Shown in pieces: positions 12,164 through 25,000 of a DNA stretch of 64,000 nt (position 1 is its first letter; the number at the start of each line of letters is the position of its first letter). The DNA is taken from contig NC_089429.1 of NCBI RefSeq assembly GCF_026210795.1, forward strand, positions 7,349,001 through 7,413,000, given 5' to 3'. The translations under genes were made by a program, and so were the position numbers. The DNA comes from Rhizophagus irregularis (Eukaryota; Glomeromycota; Glomeromycetes; Glomerales; Glomeraceae). The notes beneath the pieces were generated by a model. That model worked only from the letters and a program-made list of their open reading frames with translations. It did not search any database and was not told the origin of the DNA.

Positions 12164-12437
12164 TACTGGATACACAATGGAATAATCTTGAAAAAATTTA
12201 AGGCCGAGTTTCTCAAGTGTTGAAAGGTGATTATTTATATTACGTACTTAATTTTTATTTTTTATATATTAATTTTAATATTATTATGATATCATTAAAT
12301 AGAGCGATAACTATGAACAATAGTAGGACTCTGAGAAAATTAGGAAAGAAATAAATTGCAGGGTAAATATTATATAATGTAAGTGTATAAATGCTTGCTT
12401 TATAATATATTATTATCTGATGGAAAAAGAGTGAATA

Positions 12438-12536
12438 ACATTATTTTTACTTATGGAAGGTAAATGATTGGCTGAAAATAAGCCACGAAGTGGCTTATTC
12501 AGCCAATCATTTTCCTGTAATAAGTAAAAATAATGT
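12438..12536. repeat. Long near-perfect hairpin (about 48-bp arms)
   Basis: Left arm ACATTATTTTTACTTAT..., then TGATTGGCTGAA and TAAGCCAC; loop GAA; right arm GTGGCTTA, TTCAGCCAATCA..., ending ATAAGTAAAAATAATGT. Only a few mismatches and a 2-nt bulge interrupt the pairing. It could be a palindromic MITE or a hairpin RNA source. No target duplication is obvious. Confidence 0.85.
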
Positions 12537-13675
12537 AATCATTTTCTATCGGATAAATTTTATATCCGAGAGGCCTCAATGATCATGTATAAATAGTTTA
12601 TTAATAGTCTAGCAAAGTATAATCTTATCACCTGTTTTCTTTCTTTCATTAATTATTAGCTTATAGAATTGATAATGTATATAAATATAATTTTATTGCG
12701 TGTATAAATAATAATGAAATAAATTTCATATTTGATATTGCATATAAAATACTATCGGATAACTATAAAATTTTGCTTTACATGATCCTATGGAATATCG
12801 GATATTGATTAAATTTGATGATTTTAGTGATCCCGTCATATTCCCGAAATGACCAATGCACATAGATGATGCATTCATTAAACATAAACGATAATTTAAA
12901 AACGTTAGGATAACAGTTTAACGAAATTGAAGTAATCACATAATTTAGTAATTTTTATTCAGTGTTTCGAGTTATTTGGTGAACAAAGCAAAATCAAAGA
13001 TGACATACATAATCCAACTCGTCTGGAAATGACGTTTTAGATTTGACGGACGTGTTGCAAAAGGTTCTCGCCCTAATAGTAATGCCTCTAAAACTTTAGC
13101 ACTGTAAGGTCAGAAGATTATTCCCTGAGGCGAGAGAAGAATATTGGTCGAAAAAAGTCAATAATTTTTTGTTTTTTCCTTTTTTTCGTAATATTATATA
13201 CACTTCATTTTATCGATTAATGTAAAATATAATTTATAAACGATATTCTGACTTTAAATATGATGTACTTTAAATATGAGATGTTGATATAATAAAGAAT
13301 AATATGTTCATTAATTGACAATACAGTTAAGATTGGTACTACCGTAATATCATCTGGCTTTAAAATAAATTTCCAATGATTTTTCTCATAATTTTGAGTC
13401 CTTAGGCAGGCATTTAACAATAGTTTAAAGAATGGGTTCGATTATGTAATTTTAGGCAATCTTTTATCTTGTAAACACGGATATTAAGATTTGCGAAAAT
13501 ATTTTTTTCGTGATATGGATGATAGTATACAGTATCACATGACCGAACCCGACATAAATTTTGGTAAATTATCAGTACATGAAATTAATATTTAATTCAG
13601 TAGCAAAACATGAGAGTAGTATAACAGGATGAGTGTTATCATAACAAAATAAAAAGTTTATTCATATAATTATAA
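12537..13675. other. AT-rich sequence, no gene seen
   Basis: No coding-like frame beyond short AT-driven ones; the 67-codon minus-strand frame at 13217-13420 is not convincing. Confidence 0.4.
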
Positions 13676-13815
13676 AGAAAAATATCATATGCTTAGATGT
13701 AAAGATGTGGGAGGGGGAAAGAAAATATCATATGCTTAGATGTGGAGATGTGGGAGGGGGAAAGAAAAATATCATATCTGATATGCTTAGATGTGGGAGG
13801 GGGAAAGAAAAATAT
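13676..13815 (+). repeat. Minisatellite, about 50-bp units, three copies
   Basis: Units contain AAAATATCATATGCTTAGAT followed by GTGGGAGGGGGAAAG; three copies with small internal indels (AAAGATGTGGG, GGAGATGTGGG, direct GTGGG). The open frame across it (13705-13890) is a by-product of the repeat. Confidence 0.85.
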
Positions 13816-13959
13816 ATATTTACGAATCGATTTTTAACGAAGAAATACGAATATATATATAACGATACGAATCGATTTTGCCACTCTTAATTACGAAACG
13901 AAAAAAATTAATTAAAATTATAAATAATCGATGAACGAGGAGTTACTAATTCGTAAAAA

Positions 13960-14265
13960 TTAAATGTACAAGATTATATATTGTAAATCTTTTAATAAAT
14001 GCGAAAAAATATCAATATTCAGATTTGCTTTTACCTCGAAAAAAAAAACCGATTGGCCCGGTTTTTGGCCATCGGTATTTCTTCCATAAGAGCATTTATA
14101 CTGCTCTTGCTCCTCTTCCGATAATAGCCGCCAAATTCTTGAGGCGGCCTTTGCGTTTATATGAAAATGTTCCGCCAGATCACGACGGAACAGTATGAAG
14201 CAATTAGGTTGCTTCCTATGTTTATATGGATCAAACTTTACAATTTTGATCCTTTTTTTTTTCAT
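13960..14265 (-). CDS. HMG-box protein, MATA-HMG type, 101 residues
   Basis: The minus-strand frame starts at ATG 14265 (MKKKRIKIVKFDPYKHRKQ). The frame is open a few codons further up but only via GTG, so the ATG is preferred. It stops TAA at 13960-13962. The core is an HMG-box of the mating-type/Sox class: PNCFILFRRDLAEHF (helix 1), INAKAASRIWRLLSEEEQEQ (helix 2 with the conserved Trp and the LSEEE turn), then YKCSYGRN into a shortened helix 3. These domains bind and bend DNA in the minor groove, and such proteins are transcription regulators in the nucleus. Large expansion of MATA-HMG genes is known in arbuscular mycorrhizal fungi. The box is a little shorter than usual between helices 1 and 2, and the C-terminus (after QSVFFFEV) is not conserved, so reduced DNA binding is possible. 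It stands alone, with no introns. Confidence 0.78.
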   Translation of the reverse strand: MKKKRIKIVKFDPYKHRKQPNCFILFRRDLAEHFHINAKAASRIWRLLSEEEQEQYKCSYGRNTDGQKPGQSVFFFEVKANLNIDIFSHLLKDLQYIILYI

Positions 14266-17200
14266 TTTTAAATTGAAGAAACCCACTCACAACCCACTCA
14301 TATTTATATATATTTTCATCTATACAATAGTCAACCTTTTAAATACATATTTGTAGTAATATTTGAGACACGAAATTTATTGATTATATAAAGTTTATAG
14401 TAATAATAATATAAAGTTAAATTTAAATTTAATAAAAGTCATTGATAAAGGAGTGTTGTATAATTTTGGTAATATATATTTGAGTATATAAGAACAATAT
14501 ACCTTTCTTAATAAACTCGAATGTAAACAAATATGGATCTATATCAGTCAATTAATAAATTACCATATATAATATAAGATTTATATTATTATAAATACAG
14601 TAATTGTTTTCGTTTAAGTATTAAAATTGAATGGTACATGTAAAATATATTAAATATTTGAAAGTTTGTTGTAAAATATGTGCTTGGAATTACAAAATCT
14701 TAATAAAAACCTATATAAGAAATTCTATTAGAATTTTGTATATAATTCTATACTAGGAAAATTGAAACAATTTTTGGTATTACAAAATTTTGAATGACGT
14801 GATACTAATACAAATGCGGTGAGATATTGCGCTTTGAAGCGTCTTTGATTAGATGATAAAAATAACTTTCCCGGCTTATCCAAAAGATTCTTGAAAACAT
14901 TTTATTTTTTATCGATAAAATAAATACACGATATTATAAACGTAGTCTTTATCATAAAAACATTACGATGATGAAAACCATCTGTGAAGATCATCACGAT
15001 CACGGATCACCCAATGAAGTTTTGTAATACTCATCAATAACGATTATAAGTATATATTCAGTTTAATGAAAAGATCTGCATATACATTTTTGGGATTAAA
15101 TTTTCTTTAACCGCAACTTCTTTTATTAAGCCTGTCTGCTATGAATGTAAATAATATACTCCGATATTTATTTTATGTACCACGCGAGTGTTTCAAAAAA
15201 ATTTAAATATATTTTTATTATTCCTACTAAAAAAGTTATCGTATGAAAGTTCAAACCCGAGAATGTTTGGATTTTTATTCACATTCCTAATCTCGCTTAT
15301 AATTATCATTAGTTGTTATTGTTCTGACCTTTGTCTTTTTGTTAAATAAAAGTAATTCTAAAATTATTATTATATCACGTATTAAAAAAATCGAAAAGAG
15401 TTAAATCATGTCTCCCTATTACACTTTTTTAATACAAAAGCGGTGCATAATCTCCGAATAGAATTTAGTACAAGATATGGCATCCGAGTATTCAAATATT
15501 CAAATCGGAAAAGTCAGAAATTAATAAATGCCATAATTAGATAATAGATACACGTATCTTGATTAATTTATAGAAATTTATATTGGATTAGTATTATCCA
15601 CATGGAATTTCTCTTTCCTTTTTTTATATTAATACTAATAATTACATAATCATAAAATTTATAAAAAAATTTCAATTATTATTATAAAAAATTCTAATAT
15701 TAATCAAGCAGACAATTAATTTCTTTTTTAATTTTATCAGAATTTCATAAAAGGAAAAATCAATAAAATCAATTAATAATACTTTACCGAGCGAATATTT
15801 TAACAAATTTTGATAACGTGGCTCAATTTTGCCCCTTGATTTGTTTGACTCACATTTCTAAGGTAAGGTATAAAAGCGATTTATGTGCTTCTGTAATTTG
15901 AGTAGAGCTTGATTTACTAATATTTTTAAATCGATTACTGTATCATGATGATGTGAGATATTTTGACCTTATATTTTAATCGAAAAATAAACCCGCAGTC
16001 AACAATGTTTGTCACGTGAGCATGTATAATAATTTTAATACATAGTAACATAGATGACATGATAACAAATAATAATTTATTAATGGTACAAAAAATTCTT
16101 CATTGAATATGATTTGCATTCTAAAACTGGAAACAATGAAAAAACTATGAAATTGCTTATTTTGTCAGCTTAATACTTATTTTCCCCTTCAAACATACAA
16201 TATCTGAATAAAATCTGGACCTTACATATTTTGAAGGGATTTCATTTCTTTAAATGGATTAAAGAAAATTTTTAATTATTAAATACACTATGTTTCAGTT
16301 TTGTTTATCAATTACTAACAAAATTGGTTTGTTTGAACTGACAGAAAAAGTAATTTATTAAAGAAAATAATTAATATCGTACATTCAATGTTTGGGTACA
16401 TTCTGAAAGACTAGTTTTGGAGGTGCAACATCGTAATGTGTGTTAGTTGATAGTTTTAAAATTTAATATTTTAATTCCATGTATTTCTCGTCCAAATCCT
16501 AGCCGACTGTAGTGTTATATTTGTTGCTACAGGTGCAGTATCAATAAGTCCGCTAGTCCTCGTTGCGAAATTGTATTCTAAATTTCTTTAGATATTATGA
16601 TAGAAATTAACCAAATATAACCTCCATCCGACCATCCGTACATATATATTTTGGCATATCTGCATAGATTAGTCGAATATTTGCGTTACGTTACGTACGT
16701 CGTGTCACTGCATAATTGACTGTGTTTCAGTTAAATTAATTCCGTCAAAAAATTTGCACTCCTTTTTAAATTTTTAAATAAGTTAATTGTTAGAAAAGTA
16801 CGCCTTATCCCATATCGACATTTTCATGTACAATAATAAACCTGAGAATTTTCAGGTTTATTGCGCAAAAAAATTAATGTCGTACAACAAGGTCACGAAT
16901 TTCTTGATCTACGAGTTGTAACTGTGGCTTTATTTCTTGTTAAATGTGGCGAAATTCCCGATATCGGAACGATTATAAAAAACAATTATCGCATCTTTTG
17001 TAGAGATTTCATAACATAAGAATTTATATTAAAATTATACGATAGATACATACAGTATGTTTGTACTTTTGAAATTGTCAAATATTTTGATACCCAAAAA
17101 AAAAGGGAAGAGTTACTTTTTATCCCTATCTTTATTTCTACTGTTTATCGGCCGGATGTTACGTTTTAATATGTACCCATGAGTAAAAGGGTCAGTATCC

Positions 17201-19110
17201 TGATTTGTTAATCTATTTGCCATAAATATAGAACAAGATGAGAAAATCTAACAAATTGCAAGAATATTTACATTATAACTTTCGATAAATAGTGTATATT
17301 GCTCCTTCAAATAATTTTTACAAACAATTTGAGCGTTTCTTTTCAATAATTAAAAAATATTTGAACGTGTACTTTCGTATTATAAATATAAACAATAACA
17401 AATTTTTTTTTAATTACCAAGTCATTACTGTAATACTTGGATCGGCTGTACAAACGAGTATTACACCAATTATTTCCCTTATCCGTGAAAAAGGCTTATT
17501 TGTGTGAAAAATTTCAATAAATGATTACTGATTAAGTTTTCATTGATGTAACAAATATTATGAAAGTATAATCTTAAACTGGAAGAAATATTCCAGACCA
17601 TATATGTCAATCTATTATGACATATCGATAGACGATCACTTTTTTAAATAAGGAGCGTTCTTTATAATAAAATTTTCATTTGATTAAGGATAACCATCGA
17701 AAAAACCGACATTAGATCATCCTCAAACAGTAATATCTTGAAAATTTTCGATCATTTCGTGCGCTTCAAACATTGAACGTGTCCGTCCACATGGAAAAAC
17801 ATTTCCAAATTGAATATGCAAGCCGCCAAGCCGCCAAGCCCCATCAGCATCTTAACAGCCTTACCGTTGACTGATTTTTTACGTAAAGAAAACAATAAGC
17901 CGCCAAAGCCTCTAAAGTTATTGATTTGGCCACATATTATAAACTAGATCATATGCAAGTTGTTATAATCAGCCTTATCGTTAACTAAAAAAAAAAGATG
18001 ACAAATTTTTTTATATAAATATGCTATCCGTTAAACGATTTTACACCTTTATTACTCTTTATTACACCTTTATTAACCTTTATTATTCTTTTCTTCTTTT
18101 TCCTACTTTGGTATTATAACGACTGAATTCATATACATTCCTTTATATACATTATCCTATCATTTTCTTCGAAAATAAATCAAATACCCTTTAAATACAT
18201 ACATACATATACTGTATATATATAATTATTATTCTAACTGAATTTTGTATAGTTATAACATCATTTTTCAATTCCTTTTGAAGAAAGAATATAATAATCT
18301 CACTCAGGGCATGGCTTAATCTCAAATAGGAATTGCTTAGGACTACGACGAACTGTGCTCTTGATTATTACAAATTTTACTTCCGTAAAATGTAAATAGT
18401 TGTAAGTATGTAATATATTATTTATTTTTATAAATTAATTTGAATAAATTAATATATTACAATAATGATATGTAGTATTTTTCGGCCCAATATTCCTATT
18501 TTTAGATTTATTGAAAGACTGGTTTTGATTAGAAAGAGGAGGATGCGCTTCTCCTGTTGCTATTTTGCACGGGACCCTTCTAATATCAACTGGTACTTTG
18601 ATTGCTTTGCTCATCTTTCCATTAATTCGATGTCATTTATCTATCACGATCCATCCCCGACGCGATAATAATTAAACATTTTATATAATATAATAAATTA
18701 TTTTAAAATTTCATTTTTAGAATTACAATCTAAAATTAATAGATTAATAGTACATTATTTTAGATGATTTAGACGTTATAATTTTTTATAGATATTTAGA
18801 TTAAATAATTTAATTCAACTGATAGAATAAAGATAATTATTTTTACTGATTTTATATAATAAGGTTAATAAATTTGTTCGCGCCACATCATACCATTATT
18901 AAGCACGCCCATACAATAACATACAAATACAAATATTTTTATTCGTAAAGAAAGACCAATGTGAATACCAAATATTTATAATTAACCATTCGATCTGTCG
19001 TACAAATTAATGTACCCGCGCCACTATTTTTATTTTTTTGTCTTAACTATTACTGATTTACGTTTTATTTATTTTATTTCTGAAATTATATAAATATATA
19101 TCATCGTAAT
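14266..19110. other. Long AT-rich intergenic region, no gene supported
   Basis: Nearly 5 kb without a convincing coding frame, RNA gene or inverted-repeat element. Small features are a 12-bp-arm hairpin at about 16834-16861 (AATAAACCTGA...TCAGGTTTATT), short direct repeats of GCCGCCAAG near 17822-17900, and TTTATTAC-type repeats near 18050-18090. ORFs at 17292-17507 and 18465-18668 are AT-driven and unconvincing. Confidence 0.45.
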
Positions 19111-21053
19111 CCCTATAAAAAATTTTTTATGAAAGTATTCCGAATTTTATCTGGTTTTTGCATTCCGAAAATGTCCCGAATTTTACTATTATGATTCCAC
19201 TCCGAAAAGTGATCATTTTTCGGAATAATACTTTATGTTATTACCCGGAAACACTCAAATTATACTCAGTAAATTTTATGAATTTAAACGGAATATTATC
19301 AGATGATTTACACAGATATTATCCGAAAATATTCAGTAAATTTTATTGAATGCGATCAAGATACACTTCAATTATATTTGCAGGATATTATCTGAAAGCG
19401 TCTATGAATGTGAACTATGTAGTTTTCAATAATACGTTAAATAATTGATACATTAATAGGACCCTCTATATTAATAAGCTTCTCCGTCATTATTTCTAAC
19501 TTTCTTACAAGTGTTATGTGTAACCTTTGTTGTTTTGGTTATTTTTTCTGAATTTGCACGTTATTCATTCTAGTTGACCTTCTTTTCCTTTCTTGCAAAG
19601 GCAATTGGGCATCATTGGCTTCTATTTAGTAAGAACGATGATTCAGAAATAGATTTAGATGAAATAGCAATATCAGTATGTGGAAATGATTCAGAAATTG
19701 ATGTACCATATTATCATAAGAAATTGGAGTAGGTAGTGATACCACTTTCTCGAGTTTTTTATTAGGTGGTGTGATATTTTTGTATTTAAGAGGTGGGTTA
19801 ATGCCTTGGATAAAAGCTTCTTAATTTTTTTTAAATAGTTTCAGCTTAGAAAACTTACTAGGTTTCGCTCATTGACATTCTTTTAAATTAGTTTTTGAAA
19901 GATTCCAAAAACTTACTATGATTCTAGCACTTTAAAATCAGAATTGGCTATCTATAAATAAGAAAAATGAACTTTCAGTAACAGTTCATTAAAAACCAAC
20001 CAAATCCTGCGTCCAAAGAGCTGAAAAGTTGTCTAAAAGTTAAAAAACATGTTAGCAATCATTTCATTAATAGAATTAATTCAAAGGAAAAATATCTACT
20101 CACCGAATTTTCTACATGTCCAGATACTCCAAAGAATACAAAAGAAAAAAATGAAATGTTCATTAGTAGCCATTTTGTTAAAATACTTTACTAATGCCCA
20201 AACTCCAGAGACCCGAAAGAGCCACTAAAAAAAAGAAAAAGAAGTGAACCATTAACATAAATGAATTATAAAAAGAATGGAAAAATAGTTCACCAGATTC
20301 TTACGTGCCCAAAGACCCTTCATGCCATTTAAAAGATTAATGATTCCACGCCAAATTTCCATGTATTCAAGGCCAGCCCATTAAAAAAGAAAGAAAAGAT
20401 GAAACATTAATAAAACATTTTGTTAAATGAATAATTAAAAAGAAAAAAGACAAACTGTTAGTAAAGTTTGTTGAAATAAAATAGAAAAAATTTTAAAAAT
20501 TTTGAAAAACTTATCAAAGTTTCGCGTTCAAGGAGACCGAAAAAATGGCCTAAAAAGTTTTGTCTAGATTTTTTTCAACAGAAAGTGTGAGGTGGGAAAG
20601 GGAAAAGAAAGATGAAGAAAAGGGAATGGTAAGAAAAGGACAAAGGAAGGGGAAAGGACAAAAGGACAAAGGGAAGGGAAAGAAAAATGAAAGAGTTTAA
20701 AAAAGTTAAAAAAAAAATTGATTAAGGACTGAGCCTAATTGCTGATCATTACCGTTACTAATTGAGGTCGAATATAGGATATTTTATCATTGATAAAGAA
20801 GGTTACATTTTATTGAAATATATTGTTAATAAAAATATTTTAAATAATCGGAATATAATTGGAACATTTTCAATTTGAATACAAAATCGGAATACCTTCA
20901 AAATTTTTTGGAGTATTTCCTAATACTTTTTATCATATTAAAACTTCTAAATTTTAACTTGAAATATAATCGGAATGTTATCAGTATAATCGGAGTATTT
21001 TCAATAAATTCGGGAAAAAATTGGAGTGTATCCGACAAAAATTTTTTATAGGG
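19111..21053. mobile_element. Non-autonomous DNA transposon, 1.94 kb, CCCTATAAAA termini
   Basis: Starts CCCTATAAAAAATTTTTTAT and ends AAAATTTTTTATAGGG (inverted repeat of about 17 bp), flanked on both sides by AAT, a 3-bp target duplication. Both terminal 250-bp zones are packed with subterminal motifs of the type ATTCCGAA / TCGGAATA / TATCCGAAA in both orientations, as expected for transposase-binding arrays. The interior has no transposase, only scraps of frame (for example SEIDLDEIAISVCGNDSEID at about 19635-19700) and a 120-nt polypurine tract at 20583-20700. A 3-bp duplication with CxCTA-like ends would fit the CACTA (EnSpm) superfamily, but this is inference. The 66-bp element at 9369 shares its ends. 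Confidence 0.75.
20583..20700 (+). repeat. Polypurine tract
   Basis: About 118 nt almost entirely A and G (GGGAAAGG, AAAGGACAAAGG repeats) inside the 1.94-kb transposon. It is a candidate for unusual DNA structure; no function is claimed. Confidence 0.7.
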
Positions 21054-21589
21054 AATAGGTTATCCGTTCTCTCTATATATATATTTGAACACATATCTTA
21101 CTTATCTAAAAATTCATAATGTGGGTATCTGATTATACGGAATTTGGAAAAGACGTTAAAGAATTTTTAAATTTTGAAATCATGACGCTGAAAGGTATCC
21201 GATATAACTCGTATACGCATATACAGTATATATAGCTTTTAAATAATTCTGGTTATTTAATTTGCTTTTTCTTTTGTATCGGCTTATTTATTTTACACCT
21301 TTTTTTTATAAAATTTGCGTAATCTTGAATATAATAAAATATCTTTACCATATTGTTGTTAAGTCTGATCTTAAATCCTGGATATCCTGGATGAGCCTTA
21401 AACGCGCGCTCGGAATTAGTGTTGCGATCCTCCAATCCGCCAATCCGCGGATTTATCCGATTTGAAACTGCATGATTTAAAGTAATAATAGTAATTAATT
21501 AAATTAATTATAAAATTAAATAAATAATATACTGTATGTGTATAATACATATACAGTATATAATATATACATACAATTTATTTAAAAAA
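21054..21589. other. Intergenic; no convincing gene
   Basis: A 38-codon frame at about 21119-21235 (MWVSDYTEFGKDVKEFLNFE) has protein-like composition but is too short to support. Opposed ORFs at 21253-21465 overlap and have no domain. Confidence 0.25.
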
Positions 21590-22080
21590 CAAAAAAATTA
21601 AGTGGCTAATTATTTATTGATGTATAACATCCTTTCGGTTTAATTAACGAATTGAACAAAGGTCATGAACCATATGCATATGTTGAAAGTTTTAAAAATA
21701 TGATAATATTAAAAAAAAATAAACTTTAACGACCTTGACAAAGAAGGCAATGTATTGTCATTTTTTACGCCAGCAGAGTATTGATTATTATGTAATTATC
21801 ACTGCACTATTTATAAATCTTTCTATATTAATTTCGTGTCAAATTGATTTTTTTTATTTGATTGTTAATATTTTGTTACGAAATGCATTTCATTTCATTG
21901 ATATTTCTATAAAATTGATTTTTGATTAAATTGATTAACTTAATTTTCAACTAAATTTTAAATTATTAAGGTTCATAATATAAAATTATAGTTTCGTTAT
22001 TTTATTTTGTTCTATAAATGCCACATATGCAATAGATGTTGATTTACCTGCTAAATTAAAAGTTTATTAAGTTGTAAATA
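21590..22080. repeat. Dispersed repeat, copy 1 (copy 2 at about 50625-51255)
   Basis: Shared blocks in the same order: AACAAAAAATTA(A/C)GTGGCT, AATTAACGAATT, TGAACAAAGG(T/A)CATGA, CATATG, GTATTGTCATTT, ATTGATTAACTTAATTTT, AAGGTTCATAATATAA, TATAGTTTCGTTATTTTATT and AGTTTATTAAGTTGTAAATAA. Copies differ by many indels. Non-coding; the type of element is unknown. Confidence 0.75.
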
Positions 22081-25000
22081 ATTTGTAAAATAAATAAATA
22101 TATTGTAATTTTTGAATATCATCATTTAGAGTTGCGGCACAGTAATTTTTATTTTATTTATTTTTTTTTTTTCGTTTAAGAAGTTGAAATTTCAAGTTTC
22201 AAAGAGCGGGATAGAATTTCCTTATATAAACATGTGATTTCAATAATAAAGATATCTGATATTCTAAATTATATATATTATGATTACAATAAAACCTTAT
22301 TTCATGCTGTAAATTCGGAGAATTTTTTGTAACATCTTGTACCACCGACAAGCATTTATAATTCCGCCCAAGATCGCCAAAGATCATCATAATGCAGGCC
22401 AAAAATCATAATTTCTGATGTCCTATTCGGTTTAAAACGAGGTTAAAGTAAAGACTTTCGTTTAGTTTGTTCTTGGCGTATATAAACAGTTACGCAATTA
22501 TGCAATGGAGAACAATACTATGAACGAAATGATATTATATGCAATCAATTATATAATTAAAGTTTCACAAAAAGAACAAAGAACATGGATCAAAAGACTA
22601 TTTTTGTGTTCGTTATTATAAAAGTTTATGATGTATTCTTAATTTTTTAAATCAAACACAGAATTAAATTAATTTCAATGGTGTAAACATATGTGAAACA
22701 TTACAAAAAATATATTGCATAATATTACAAATTATTTTCACCATGAGAACCCTTGAGAACTTTAATTTTATTTATTTTTTATTATTATTAATTATATTAA
22801 TTATAGTTAATTCCTAATGATAATTTATTACTAATGATTCTAAAAATATATTACATTAGAAAATTCCAATGAATGCATATTGGCGTTTATTTACCTGCCA
22901 TCCTTTGTTGTTTAAATGAATTTTTTTATTTTTTTAAAAATTTATTATATCAAGTAGAAGCCTCCTATCATAGTAAATGAATGAAATGAATGATCAATAC
23001 AAACAACCAAATTTAGGTAAATTATTAAATTTTTTCCCCAAAAAAAACGAGTTTGTTATAAGAAAAAAAGAATTTTAGAATCTGTATTGTGAAATTCAAA
23101 ATTTTCTTCTCGATATATTGAAAGTATCATTACGATCGTCAAATAAAAATTATTTATCCGCCCATCAGTTTACTACTTTCATAATTTTTTTATATACTTT
23201 ATTAAATAAAAATATTCTAGAAAAAAATTTATTATTATTTTTTTATGAATGCAACAGGTGAGTAAATTTCAAAATAGTATTGATTATTTGGGTACAAATT
23301 TGATGTCTAACTAAAATAGCACAAAACATTTCTTTTTTTCTGTGAATAAAGTTTGTTGAAATAAAACAAAAAAAGTGATTCATTCTAATTATTCTACTAA
23401 TTGCAGAAACTTAGTTGTCGTGGCACTGATTGTGATTGATTAGGACGTGTATGAATTTATGATTATAAAAAAACTAGTGATACAATTAAGATGTATAGTT
23501 ATAATAACTTCCCCATAAAGGAAAAATATTCCTTATCTCCTTAGAATCATTCACAATTATCATACGATTGAAAAAAATAAAAACAATCAATATACTTGTT
23601 TGGATACGTGTAGTTCATGTAAAAGAAAACAATATCGTGACAATTTTCTTTATTGTGCTAAATAAACTCCCCAACCATTTATTGTGCATATCAAATAGAT
23701 ATTGTATAAAAATCAATAAATAAATTTCAGTTATCAGTATATATCATTCCCTATTCGTATAAGTTATTTAATTAATAATAAGGACCACTCATATTTATTA
23801 TATTATGAATTACCAAATCGTTCGTGTAACGCAGAGATATTTTATATAATATTAAAACAAGATATTTCTTTTAAATGTAGTCTTTGATTAGTGTTTTACG
23901 CCCCGCTCGGATGAAATACGTCAATGAATCTGGGTTACTGCTAAAAATGTAGTATAGGCAGGCTAAAAATTTGTGGTGCAGACCCCAATGCAGAATAAAT
24001 TTTTTACATAAAAGTTTTGCTACGTCAATTTGGTAAATATTGGGCAGTACTATAAACTTGATTTTTAATAATCTATTTAAAATAATTAAGCTATTTAATA
24101 ATATTATTAGATATTCCTCCTTATTTATTAATCAAAGATATCATCAAAGGCGTCGTCAGAGATAGTGTAGACGCGCGTTGATCAATGCATCTACTGTACA
24201 GTACATTGAATTAGTTCGTCTGCTTCTAATAACCTACATGTTAATACTTTTTTAAACGGGTTCTTTTTATTAAATACATTTCCCCCTTATTATATTGTTA
24301 GAAATATTTCATAAAAAAAAATAATAATAAATAATATCTGATATGATATATAGGTTAGTATAAATTTTTTGAATTTTTCCACTCGGTCACATGATAAATC
24401 TACGTCTGATCGTTAACCTTATTCAATCAATCGTCAGTAGATCGTTAATACGTTTATCAAAAATCGACTTGATGTATTCCGATTTTTGCCATTGGTCAAA
24501 GTATGGCGATTCACATGACCAATTGGTAATGATCTGTGATATTATTTTTTTTTTTCAATTAGCTACCTGTATATATTTTTCTCGAGAAGTCAAGAACTAT
24601 GTAATGCAAACCCCATTTCCATTATTACCATATTGAATAAATTCGCTAATTATACTAATTAGACAAGTATGAACAATATATCTGAGGAGTGAGGGCTTAA
24701 GATTCCTATTGCTTTGATTTATCAAGAAAAATAATCTTTTTATTAGACTTCGGAGCATTTGACGCATGGGTACCAGAAATGGTAAGTTTTGTAACTAAAA
24801 AATTGAGGAAACTTTTGTCTTTATTTATTTATTTATTTATTTATTTTTTTAAAAAAAATGGAAACGTTTATTAATGTTCTTATTTTTATAGATTTTGGTT
24901 CGAGATACTGGAGTTCAGAACGCTGAAATAGTAAGTTTCGCAACAAAAAATTTTATGAATAATATCATGATATATCTAATACTGTTACATTTATTTAAGT

